Origin: Pseudomonadota bacterium
GTDB taxonomy: Bacteria; Pseudomonadota; Alphaproteobacteria; Rhizobiales; Xanthobacteraceae
Direction: 5' to 3'
Length of the DNA: 18,294 bases
NCBI GenBank assembly: GCA_963205465.1
Contig: CAUJKG010000156.1
Location: 1-18,294 of the forward strand
The notes under the pieces are model-generated. The model was not told the DNA's origin. It saw only the letters and a list, made by a program, of their open reading frames with translations, and did not search any database. The translations under genes were made by a program, and so were the position numbers. Below are positions 7,820 through 14,338 of this stretch, one piece after another (position 1 is the first letter of the stretch; each line of letters begins with the position of its first letter).

Positions 7820-8449
7820 CTATTCTGCGTCCGGCTGGACAGCCGGAGCCGCCGCGGCAAAGGCCGAGTGATTCTGCGCGGCCGCGTCCACCGCCGCGAT
7901 CTTCGGGAACTTGCCCATATCGACCTTGTAGCGCCGGGCGTTGAATACCTGCGGCACGAGGCAGATATCGGCGAGCGTCGGCTGCGGCCCGAAACAGAAC
8001 GGCGCCGGCGCGATCATCTGTTCCAGCGCGGCGAAACCGGTCGCGATCCAGTGCCGCGTCCACTCATCGACCGTCTCGAGTTTCAGCCCGATCGTCTTCA
8101 GCATGTAATTGCGCGGCCCCGTATTGCCGAGCGGATGGATATCCATCGCGACCAGGTCGGCGGCCGCGCGCACCCTCGCACGCGCGAGCGGGTCACTGGG
8201 GAGAAACGGCGGCTGCGGATGCACCTCGTCGAGATAGTTGATGATCGCAAGCGACTGGATCAGCACCTCGCCATCGTCGAGTTGCAGCGCCGGCACGCGC
8301 GCCTGCGGGTTCAGCGAGACGAACGCCGCTTCGGTGTTCTTGCCCTGCACGAGATGAATCGGAACCGTCTCGTAAGAGATGCCCTTCAGCGCCAGCGCAA
8401 TGCGCACGCGGTAACTCGCGGAAGAACGGAAGTAGGAATAAAGCTGCAT
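7820..8449 (-). CDS. maiA: Maleylacetoacetate isomerase (zeta-class GST)
   Basis: It converts maleylacetoacetate to fumarylacetoacetate with glutathione, the second-to-last step of homogentisate (tyrosine, phenylacetate-type) breakdown in the cytoplasm. The 209-residue length is standard. The N-terminal thioredoxin-like domain carries the zeta-class motif SSASYRVRIALAL at 9-21, with active-site serines, and the glutathione-binding stretch NPQARVPALQLDDGEVLIQS at about 47-66. The helical C-terminal domain contains ADICLVPQVFNARRYKVDM. Maleylpyruvate isomerases of the gentisate route are close relatives and cannot be fully excluded. It is the last gene of a minus-strand run marR-paiB-maiA (12-nt gap to paiB). 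HmgA and FahA, the usual partners, are absent from the window. Confidence 0.92.
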   Translation of the reverse strand: MQLYSYFRSSASYRVRIALALKGISYETVPIHLVQGKNTEAAFVSLNPQARVPALQLDDGEVLIQSLAIINYLDEVHPQPPFLPSDPLARARVRAAADLVAMDIHPLGNTGPRNYMLKTIGLKLETVDEWTRHWIATGFAALEQMIAPAPFCFGPQPTLADICLVPQVFNARRYKVDMGKFPKIAAVDAAAQNHSAFAAAAPAVQPDAE

Positions 8450-8462
8450 GACGGGGCTGCCT

Positions 8463-9110
8463 CTAGTCTTTCCGCTGCATGTGCGCCCGGACCGCCTCGG
8501 CCACTGCGCGATCGTCTGCGCGCGGCGACGGCGACAAGCCGGAAACTACGCCTTCCTGATCGGGCGCTGGCCGGTTCTGGCTCATCTTCGCCTTGCCTTC
8601 GATCTTTTCGACGTGAAGCCGCACGCCCACGATGCCTTTGATCTGCCGCGCGATGAAATCTTCCGGCGCGTCGGAAACCTGCCACGGTTTTTCGAAGCCC
8701 GCCTCGAAGCGGTTGGTGAGCGTTTCGACCTGCTCGCGCAGCGCTCCAGCATCTTCGAAGATTTCGAGCCGGCCGCTCGCCACGATCATCGAGTAGTTCC
8801 ACGTCGGGACGACCTTGCCGTGCTCCCGCTTCGATGCGTACCAGCCGGGAGAGATGTAAGCGTCCGCGCCCATGAACAGCGCCAGCGCAGGCTTGGAAAG
8901 GTCGCTGTCCTTCCACTGCGGATTGCCGCGCGCGAGATGGCCGGCGATCACCCCGTAAGGTGCGGCGCTGGCGTCGTAGATGACGGGCAAGTTGCTGACG
9001 ATCGGTCCGTCCGCGCCGACCGTGATCAGCATCGCCAATCCCGATGCCGCGATCTGTTGCTGGAGTGCGCCGAGATCCGTTTCGCGAAACGCGGGAGGAT
9101 TGTAGAGCAT
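8463..9110 (-). CDS. PaiB-like FMN-binding protein
   Basis: This 215-residue protein belongs to the PaiB / FMN-binding negative transcriptional regulator family, whose fold is a flavin-binding split barrel. Family marks are the opening MLYNPPAF, HLARGNPQWK at about 58-67, and YISPGWYASKREHG followed by VPTWNY at about 85-106. The C-terminal 40 residues are polar and probably disordered. In Bacillus, PaiB was described as a negative regulator of sporulation and protease genes, but the biochemical role of the family is unsettled and no DNA-binding helix-turn-helix is visible here. It begins 2 nt after the marR stop and is followed 12 nt later by maiA, so the three are very likely one transcript. 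A flavin-related role beside a flavin monooxygenase gene is possible but is inference only. Confidence 0.88.
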   Translation of the reverse strand: MLYNPPAFRETDLGALQQQIAASGLAMLITVGADGPIVSNLPVIYDASAAPYGVIAGHLARGNPQWKDSDLSKPALALFMGADAYISPGWYASKREHGKVVPTWNYSMIVASGRLEIFEDAGALREQVETLTNRFEAGFEKPWQVSDAPEDFIARQIKGIVGVRLHVEKIEGKAKMSQNRPAPDQEGVVSGLSPSPRADDRAVAEAVRAHMQRKD

Positions 9111-9112
9111 GG

Positions 9113-9601
9113 CTAGTCCGGTAACTCCTCCTCCATATCGGCAAGCGAAGCCGCACGCGCCGTGACGGTGTCGAGCACGCGCTCGAACGCCGCGCGGTCT
9201 TCCGCCGATACGTCGCCGAACATGCGCTGTGACAGCGCCTGCGCGGCCGGCGCGATCGATTCATAGACTTCGAGGCCGATGGGGCTCAAGGAAAGAAACG
9301 CTTCGCGCTTGTCGTCCCGGTTGGCGCGTTTGGCGAGCATTTTCTTTCTGTTGAGGGTTGCGACGGCGCGCGATACTTTGGTCTTGTGCATATGGCTGCG
9401 CGCGCCGATCTGCTTCGCGGTCATGGTGCCGAATTCGCCGAGCTGCGCGATCACGCGCCACTCGGCGATGCCGATGCTGTATTTCGTCGCGTAGGTACGC
9501 GCGGTCGCCTGACTGACGAGGCTTGCCGCCACCACGAGCCGGTAGGGCAGGAAGTCTTCCAGCCGCAGCACAAAGCCTTCCTTGTTTGACACTGGTTTCA
9601 T
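9113..9601 (-). CDS. MarR-family transcriptional regulator
   Basis: A 162-residue winged helix-turn-helix regulator, presumably dimeric and responsive to an aromatic ligand. The MarR domain spans about 20-145: GIAEWRVIAQLGEFGTMTAKQIG (helices before the motif), the recognition helix around MHKTKVSRAVATLNRKK (71-87), and the wing with RANRDDKREAFLSLS (92-106). The ATG at 9601 lacks a good Shine-Dalgarno sequence; a GTG at 9571 (152 residues) is preceded by AAGGAAGG four bases upstream and may be the true start. It heads the marR-paiB-maiA run and is divergent from the MBL-fold/monooxygenase operon. A long dyad lies just upstream (9607-9654), fitting local control of both directions. Its ligand is unknown; homogentisate or a hydroxyphenylacetate is the natural guess. 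Confidence 0.92.
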   Translation of the reverse strand: MKPVSNKEGFVLRLEDFLPYRLVVAASLVSQATARTYATKYSIGIAEWRVIAQLGEFGTMTAKQIGARSHMHKTKVSRAVATLNRKKMLAKRANRDDKREAFLSLSPIGLEVYESIAPAAQALSQRMFGDVSAEDRAAFERVLDTVTARAASLADMEEELPD

Positions 9602-9606
9602 TTGTA

Positions 9607-9654
9607 ACTATTTTGCATGGAAGCAGTTCGCGTGGCAACCCATGCGACAATAGT
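9607..9654. promoter_or_regulatory. Long imperfect dyad, candidate MarR operator
   Basis: ACTATT-TT-GCATGG at 9607-9620 is mirrored by CCATGC-GAC-AATAGT at 9640-9654. The two six-base blocks on each side match exactly and only the 2- versus 3-base linker differs. A weaker inner pair GTTCGC/GGCAAC lies at 9626-9639. The dyad begins 5 nt upstream of the marR ATG and sits inside the 204-bp divergent spacer, so a bound dimer could repress marR and also affect the plus-strand operon. The rest of the spacer (9655-9805) shows no clear promoter hexamers. The symmetry is directly visible; its use by this MarR is inferred. Confidence 0.6.
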
Positions 9655-9805
9655 CAAAACAATAACGCGGGCAATCGCGAAGGGGAGACCGGCCGCCGGG
9701 AGTCGCCATCGTCAGGAGCCGCTGTCGCAGCGGTGTCTTGCCATGGATGAAGTTGCCGGCGAACGACATCCTTCCGGTGCATTCGAATATGGAGCGGAAA
9801 CGGTA

Positions 9806-10753
9806 ATGGCAACTTTCGCGTCGACCGGCGACCTCACCGAAAAGAACGTCACCTTTGAAGAGATCGGCCGCGATCTCTACGCCTTCACCGCGGAAGGCGA
9901 TCCCAATTCCGGTATTATTGTCGGCGACGACGGTGTGATGGTCATTGACGCGCAGGCAACGCCGGTGATGGCCAGAGACGTCATCGATCGCGTGCGCAAG
10001 GTCACGGACAAGCCGATCACGCATGTGCTGCTGACGCATTATCACGCCGTACGGGTGCTCGGCGCTTCCGCTTATAACGCGAAGGCCATTCTTGCTTCCG
10101 ATGCCACGCGCGACCTCATCGTCGAGCGCGGCAAACAGGATATGGATTCGGAGATCGGCCGGTTTCCACGGCTGTTTCGCGCGCAGGAATCCATTCCGGG
10201 ATTGACCTGGCCGACGATCACGTTTCCGGGCGAACTCACCGTCTGGCTTGGCAAGCGTGAAGTGAAGATCCGCCATCTCGGCCGTGGCCATACCGCGGGC
10301 GATGTGGTCGCCTACGTGCCGGATGCGAATGTGGTCTTTTCCGGCGATCTCGTCGAATATCACTCCGCCTGTTACTGCGGCGACGCGCATTTGCAAGATT
10401 GGCCGCAGACCTTGGGCAAGCTCGCCGAGCTCGGCGCGCAAGCGCTGGTGCCGGGCCGGGGTGCGGCGCTGAAGAGCGCTGCACAGGTGCAGGATGGCAT
10501 CAAGCTTACGCGCGCATTTCTGTCCGATCTTTACCAGAGCGTTGCCCCGGTCGCGCAGAAGGGCGGCTCGCTCAAGGATGCGTGGCATGCGGCGCGTACC
10601 GCGATGGACACAAAATACGCCTCTTTCGCGATCTACGAGCACTGTATGCCGTTCAATGTTTCGCGCGCCTATGACGAGGCCAAAGGGATCGAGCATCCGG
10701 TGATCTGGACTGCCGAGCGGGATCGCGAGATGTGGAGTGCCCTACAGAGCTAG
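9806..10753 (+). CDS. Metallo-beta-lactamase-fold protein with altered second metal site
   Basis: A 315-residue MBL-superfamily protein, probably cytoplasmic. The fold is recognisable from GIIVGDDGVMVIDAQAT (about 36-52), the metal loop THYHAVRVLGA (77-87), GRGHTAGDVVAYVP (159-172), VFSGDLVEY (177-185) and VPGRG (215-219). H78, H80 and H162 would be the site-1 metal ligands and D181 the bridging Asp. The site-2 positions are changed: HYHAVR replaces HxHxDH and PGRG replaces PGHG. I chose ATG 9806 because GGAG precedes it and it gives a compact MBL N-terminus; the frame is open to 9617, with ATG 9743 as an alternative. It heads an operon with the secreted four-Cys protein (18 nt), the FAD monooxygenase and the DUF2783 gene. 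The substrate is unknown; a thioester or lactone hydrolase related to aromatic breakdown is a guess. Confidence 0.88.
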   Translation: MATFASTGDLTEKNVTFEEIGRDLYAFTAEGDPNSGIIVGDDGVMVIDAQATPVMARDVIDRVRKVTDKPITHVLLTHYHAVRVLGASAYNAKAILASDATRDLIVERGKQDMDSEIGRFPRLFRAQESIPGLTWPTITFPGELTVWLGKREVKIRHLGRGHTAGDVVAYVPDANVVFSGDLVEYHSACYCGDAHLQDWPQTLGKLAELGAQALVPGRGAALKSAAQVQDGIKLTRAFLSDLYQSVAPVAQKGGSLKDAWHAARTAMDTKYASFAIYEHCMPFNVSRAYDEAKGIEHPVIWTAERDREMWSALQS

Positions 10754-10771
10754 AGCGGGGAGAGAAACCGA

Positions 10772-11230
10772 ATGCGTTCGCTGGTCGCCATTTTTATCTC
10801 GATTGTTTTGTCCGCGCCGGCGCTGGCCCAGGCGCAGGCACCGAAGAGTCGTGAGGAACTTATGCTGCAGACCCAGCGTCTTGCGCTGGACAACATCCAC
10901 TCGGCGCGATGCGGTGCCGATCGTTGCAAGCCTGCGACCGAAGAAGAGAAGAAGAATTTGCCGCTCTCGCTCACCGAGACGAGTCAGGTTTTCGGCCGCG
11001 GGATTTTCTCAGGCGGTGCGGCGGTCTGTGGCATCGACTGGAACAAGCGCAACTACGAGCCGATGATGGCTTATTGGCGCAAGCAGAAGAAAACCGAACG
11101 CCAGCTCGCGCTGATCAGCGTGATCCACGGCATCGTGATGGAGCAGATTCAGAGCAAGTTTGCAGGTGCCGAAGGCTGCCCGCCTGAAATGAAGCAAGAC
11201 GTCGAAGCCAAAATCGATTTCAAACCCTAA
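10772..11230 (+). CDS. Small secreted four-cysteine protein of unknown function
   Basis: This 152-residue protein starts with a clear signal peptide (MRSLVAIFISIVLSAPALAQ, cleavage after ALA at about 17-19). The mature part has four cysteines at 47, 52, 86 and 136, suited to two disulfides in the periplasm. It is mostly helical in appearance, with a charged stretch (TEEEKKN), a small central segment GIFSGGAAVCGIDWNKRNY, and an amphipathic C-terminal half. ATG at 10772 is preceded by GGGGAGAG, a strong ribosome-binding site, 18 nt after the MBL-fold stop. Genes on both sides are in the same direction with small gaps (25 nt to the monooxygenase), so it is likely part of the operon. I do not recognise the family, and a secreted protein in a cytoplasmic catabolic operon is unexpected. 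Confidence 0.8.
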   Translation: MRSLVAIFISIVLSAPALAQAQAPKSREELMLQTQRLALDNIHSARCGADRCKPATEEEKKNLPLSLTETSQVFGRGIFSGGAAVCGIDWNKRNYEPMMAYWRKQKKTERQLALISVIHGIVMEQIQSKFAGAEGCPPEMKQDVEAKIDFKP

Positions 11231-11255
11231 GCCTCTCTGTCGCGGTGACAGCCAG

Positions 11256-12866
11256 ATGAACGAACCGAACGCACGAAAGACTGTTTTTCAGTTTGGCTAC
11301 CGCCGCAGCGCAGATCAGGATTCCCGCTCTCCTGTCCGCCGCCCGATCGTCATCGTCGGCGCGGGCCCGGTGGGGCTCACCGCCGCGATCGATTTTGCCC
11401 AGCGCGGTATCCCGACCGTCATTCTCGACGACGCGGATCGTATCGGGGAGGGGTCGCGCGCCATCTGTTTTTCCAAGCGTTCGCTGGAAATCATGGGCCG
11501 CCTTGGCCTCGGCGATAGGCTGGTTGAGAAAGGCGTGACCTGGAAGCTCGGCAAGGTATTTCTCCGCGAGCACCAGGTTTATTCGTTCGATCTGCTGCCC
11601 GAAGCCGGACACCGCATGCCGGCCTTCATCAATCTCCAGCAATATTATCTGGAAGGCTATCTGGTCGAGCGCGCTGCGGAACTGCCGGCGATTGATCTGC
11701 GGTGGCGCAATCGCGTGACCGGCGTGGAGCAGCAAGACGGCTTCGTGCGGCTGACGATCGAGACGCCCGAAGGCGAGTATCAACTCGATGCCGATTGGTG
11801 TCTGGCCTGCGATGGCGCGCGCTCCGCGGTGCGCGATTTCCTCGGGCTGAAATTCGTCGGGCATATGTTCGAAGAATGTTTTCTGATCGCGGACGTGAAA
11901 ATGTCTGCGGAGTATCCGACCGAGCGGTGGTTCTGGTTCGATCCGCCGTTTCATTCCGGGCAATCGGCGCTCTTGCACCGGCAGCCCGACAACGTATGGC
12001 GGATCGATCTGCAATTGGGACCCGATGCCGATCCGGAAGAAGAAAAAAAGCCGGAACGCGTACTGCCGCGCCTGAGGCGCATGCTGGGCGAGCGGCAGTT
12101 CGATCTGGAATGGATTTCGGTCTACCGGTTTAACTGCGCGCGTCTTGCCAAATTCGTCCATGGCCGCGTCGTGTTCGTGGGCGATAGCGCGCATCAGGTT
12201 TCGGTGTTCGGCGCGCGCGGCGCGAATTCCGGCATTCAGGATGCCGAGAACCTGGTCTGGAAGCTCGCGCTGGTCTTGAAAGGGCAGGCCCCGGAGAGCC
12301 TGATCGAAACCTACGAGCTCGAGCGCGGACAGGCGGCAGACGAAAACATCGGCCATTCCACCCGCTCGACCGATTTCATTGCGCCGCGTACCAAGTCGGA
12401 ACACTTGTTGCGAAACGCCGTGCTGGAACTTGCGCCGCATGCGGCTTTCGCGCGGCGCATGGTGAATTCGGGCCGCCTTTCGATGGCTTCGCGCTACGAC
12501 ACGCCGTTGTCCTCGCCCGACCGCGAAGTTTTCGCCGGCAGCGCGCAACTCGGCTTGCCCGTGCCGGACGCGCCGCTCCTGGATCGCGATGGCAAGCAGC
12601 GCTTCCTGCTCGAGACTTTGTCGGACGGGTTTGAGCTTCTCTATGTGAAGAACGGTGCCCGGCCCAATGTTCCGGACGGAATCCGGCTCAAGGTGATCGG
12701 AGAAGATTTCTCGGACATGGATGGGGCCTTTACCGAGCGTTTCGACGCAACTCCCGGTGCGGCTTATCTGTTGCGTCCCGACCATCATCTGTGCGCGCGC
12801 ATGCGGGCCTATGATGGCGAACGCGTCCGCGAAGCCCTTGCCCGCGCGAAAGGATTGCTGAAATGA
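11256..12866 (+). CDS. Class A FAD-dependent aromatic monooxygenase (MhaA/MhpA-like)
   Basis: This 536-residue flavoprotein hydroxylase uses NAD(P)H and O2 to hydroxylate an aromatic ring. It shows the three class A fingerprints: the FAD dinucleotide motif VIVGAGPVG (32-40), the DG motif CDGARSAVRDFLG (185-197), and the GD motif VVFVGDSAHQVSVFGARGANSG (305-326). The C-terminal 150 residues fit the thioredoxin-like tail of the 3-(3-hydroxyphenyl)propionate hydroxylase group. A 25-30 residue N-terminal extension precedes the FAD fold. The ATGA overlap with the DUF2783 gene shows tight coupling. Context (maiA, MarR, small partner) points to 3-hydroxyphenylacetate 6-hydroxylase, giving homogentisate, but 3-hydroxybenzoate, 3-hydroxyphenylpropionate or another phenol cannot be excluded from sequence alone. 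The start has only a weak Shine-Dalgarno sequence. Confidence 0.9.
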   Translation: MNEPNARKTVFQFGYRRSADQDSRSPVRRPIVIVGAGPVGLTAAIDFAQRGIPTVILDDADRIGEGSRAICFSKRSLEIMGRLGLGDRLVEKGVTWKLGKVFLREHQVYSFDLLPEAGHRMPAFINLQQYYLEGYLVERAAELPAIDLRWRNRVTGVEQQDGFVRLTIETPEGEYQLDADWCLACDGARSAVRDFLGLKFVGHMFEECFLIADVKMSAEYPTERWFWFDPPFHSGQSALLHRQPDNVWRIDLQLGPDADPEEEKKPERVLPRLRRMLGERQFDLEWISVYRFNCARLAKFVHGRVVFVGDSAHQVSVFGARGANSGIQDAENLVWKLALVLKGQAPESLIETYELERGQAADENIGHSTRSTDFIAPRTKSEHLLRNAVLELAPHAAFARRMVNSGRLSMASRYDTPLSSPDREVFAGSAQLGLPVPDAPLLDRDGKQRFLLETLSDGFELLYVKNGARPNVPDGIRLKVIGEDFSDMDGAFTERFDATPGAAYLLRPDHHLCARMRAYDGERVREALARAKGLLK

Positions 12867-13087
12867 CGGCGCTGAGGACCGAGTCTGCCTTTGCCGATCC
12901 CGACGCAGCCTATGAGATGCTCGTCACGGCACATCGCGGTGCGAGTGAAGCGGAAAGCGCGGCATTGAATGCGCGTCTGGTGCTGATCCTATCGAACCAC
13001 ATCGGCGATATCGGCGTGCTGCAGGAGGCGATTCGTCTCGCACAAACCGCTGGCAGCCGGCGTGCCGCGCCGCAGGATGCCGTTTAG
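12863..13087 (+). CDS. DUF2783 small protein, possible monooxygenase coupling subunit
   Basis: This 74-residue, acidic, helical protein has no signal peptide or cysteine. Typical DUF2783 sequence is visible: FADPDAAYEMLVTAHRG (about 10-26) and then EAESAALNARLVLILSNHIGD (29-49). Its ATG overlaps the monooxygenase stop (ATGA, 12863-12866), so translation is coupled and roughly equal amounts are expected. The P. putida 3-hydroxyphenylacetate hydroxylase is known to need a small coupling protein, MhaB, beside its flavoprotein MhaA. Equating DUF2783 with that role is my inference from size, overlap and neighbours, not from a direct alignment. It is the last gene of the operon, and a short GC-rich hairpin follows at 13119-13134. 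Confidence 0.88.
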   Translation: MTALRTESAFADPDAAYEMLVTAHRGASEAESAALNARLVLILSNHIGDIGVLQEAIRLAQTAGSRRAAPQDAV

Positions 13088-13118
13088 ACGGAGCAGACCG
13101 CAGGCGGAAACTATTGCC

Positions 13119-13134
13119 CCGCCGGTTCTGGCGG
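13119..13134 (+). terminator. Short GC hairpin after the monooxygenase operon
   Basis: CCGCC at 13119-13123 pairs with GGCGG at 13130-13134 across GGTTCT. The stem is only five base pairs and no T-run follows; the next bases are the FNR-like box. It could slow or end transcription of the operon, but the support is weak. Confidence 0.3.
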
Positions 13135-13148
13135 TTGACTTGTGTCAA
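13135..13148. promoter_or_regulatory. FixK/FNR-type box upstream of the porin gene
   Basis: TTGACTTGTGTCAA is a perfect TTGAC-N4-GTCAA inverted repeat. It also fits the 14-bp FixK2/FNR-like consensus of Bradyrhizobium relatives, TTG(A/C)-N6-(T/G)CAA. If it acted as an activator centred near -41.5, the start point would fall near 13183, and GGTTAT at 13175-13180 could be a -10 box. The porin ATG is another 185 nt downstream, a long leader. The remaining part of this 280-bp gap (13088-13367) shows no gene I can support. A single site can occur by chance. Confidence 0.4.
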
Positions 13149-13367
13149 TTCTGCAACGCCTTGTGACATCGTGCGGTTATGGCCCTCCGATGCTTAAGCT
13201 TTGAGCACGTTGCCTAGATCGTGACGTTGCGAAAACCCCCGCCGATATTGGATTTTCTTCCCGAACAAGCGTTCGTGGTGCTTCGGGTGAGTGTGACCTT
13301 GCTCCCCGGCCTTAGCGGGAACGGCACTTCTGGGATCGAAATCGGGGTCACGATGAGGGGTATTGGA

Positions 13368-14216
13368 ATGAAGAAGATTCTTGGGGCTGGCGCAGCGCTC
13401 GCGCTCATGGCCGGAACTGCTTTTGCCGCTGATGTGCCGGTCAAGGCCTATTACAAGGCGCCGCCGCCGGTTGCGCCGGTATGGGATGTGGCGGTCGGTG
13501 CATGGGTCGCATCCGATTACAATTTCCGTGGCGTGTCGCAGTCCAACCGTCACGCGTCGGCGGGCGCCTATTTTGAACTGCAGCTCAATACCGGCATCGG
13601 CCAGGTCTATGCCGGCGTCGCCGGCAATGCGATCAACCTCAATACCGGCACCGAAATGGATTTCTACGCCGGCGTCCGGAATACCTGGGGCAAATTCAGC
13701 CTCGACGTCGGTTACTGGTACTACTGGTATCCGAAAGAGCAGCCCGCTTTCGACACCGACTTCTGGGAAGTTTACGTCAAGGCGTCTTATGCTGTGACCG
13801 ACGCATTTACGCTCGGTGCAAGCGTTTTCTATACGCCTGATCTGCTTCACCTCGGTCACGTGGCCGGTTCGGATGTCGGCGGCTTGTACGTCGAAGCGAA
13901 TGCGAAGTATGTGCTGCCGTTCTCGAGCCCGACCTCTTATGGTCCGCTCGGCTCCTATGTTTCGGGTGCTGTCGGCTACTGGGACATCGACAATCCGAAC
14001 AACTTCTTCGGAGGCAACGTCAGCTACGTTTACTGGAACGCTGGCATCGCTTTCACGCTGAACGCGCTGACGCTCGACCTGCGCTATCATGACACCGACC
14101 TCAGCCCGACTGAGTGCGTTGCCTTCACGGGCTTCGCAGCCGCCAACCGCTGGTGCTCGGGCACGTTCGTCGCGAAGCTGTCTTTCGACACGCTGCTCTC
14201 GAAGATCAAGAATTAA
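13368..14216 (+). CDS. TorF-family outer-membrane porin
   Basis: This 282-residue beta-barrel protein lies in the outer membrane and presumably lets small solutes pass. The signal peptide (about 1-20, cleavage AFA/ADVPV) is followed by a Pro-rich linker with KAYYKAPPP, typical of outer-membrane proteins in this group. The barrel begins with VAVGAWVASDYNFRGVSQS, a TorF-family pattern, and alternating strand-like segments continue to the end. Two Cys in the last region (PTEC and RWC) probably form a disulfide in a surface loop. The C-terminus ends SKIKN, not in an aromatic residue, which is unusual for a barrel but seen in some relatives. I chose ATG 13368 because GAGGGG lies about 7 nt upstream; ATG 13353 is also in frame. 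A strong terminator follows. The substrate is unknown. Confidence 0.9.
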   Translation: MKKILGAGAALALMAGTAFAADVPVKAYYKAPPPVAPVWDVAVGAWVASDYNFRGVSQSNRHASAGAYFELQLNTGIGQVYAGVAGNAINLNTGTEMDFYAGVRNTWGKFSLDVGYWYYWYPKEQPAFDTDFWEVYVKASYAVTDAFTLGASVFYTPDLLHLGHVAGSDVGGLYVEANAKYVLPFSSPTSYGPLGSYVSGAVGYWDIDNPNNFFGGNVSYVYWNAGIAFTLNALTLDLRYHDTDLSPTECVAFTGFAAANRWCSGTFVAKLSFDTLLSKIKN

Positions 14217-14240
14217 GCTTCCGCGAAGCTTGGAGAAGCG

Positions 14241-14277
14241 GGGCGGCGCAAAAAAGCGCCGCCCGATTTCTTTTTTT
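14241..14277 (+). terminator. Intrinsic terminator of the porin gene
   Basis: GGGCGGCGC at 14241-14249 pairs perfectly with GCGCCGCCC at 14256-14264 across an AAAAAA loop. It is followed by GATTTC and seven T residues at 14271-14277. This is a textbook rho-independent terminator, 24 nt after the porin stop. Confidence 0.93.
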
Positions 14278-14338
14278 AGTCCGCTCTGGACTTCCCAACA
14301 TTTTGGGCCACATAGCGGAGCATCGGAGGTCACGAGCC

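Noticed and set aside
7808..9116. Two long plus-strand frames (7808-8641 and 8448-9116)
   Set aside because: They are opposite maiA and the PaiB-like gene, both with clear family motifs, and lack any domain of their own.
9617..9805. N-terminal extension of the MBL-fold frame back to ATG 9617
   Set aside because: It would overlap the dyad, adds a basic, unstructured segment without MBL features, and a GGAG precedes ATG 9806. ATG 9743 remains a lesser alternative.
9608..10696. 362-codon minus-strand frame opposite the MBL-fold gene
   Set aside because: Antisense shadow; the plus-strand frame carries MBL motifs and a ribosome-binding site.
11220..12788. 522-codon minus-strand frame opposite the FAD monooxygenase
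   Set aside because: The three flavin motifs are on the plus strand; the antisense product is Arg/Gln/His-rich without homology I can see.
13221..13367. Upstream extension of the porin frame from GTG 13221
   Set aside because: It would bury the signal peptide more than 40 residues inside the protein; ATG 13368 has a good ribosome-binding site.
13194..14333. 379-codon minus-strand frame opposite the porin
   Set aside because: It crosses the porin terminator and the spacer, and the plus strand has a signal peptide and barrel sequence.
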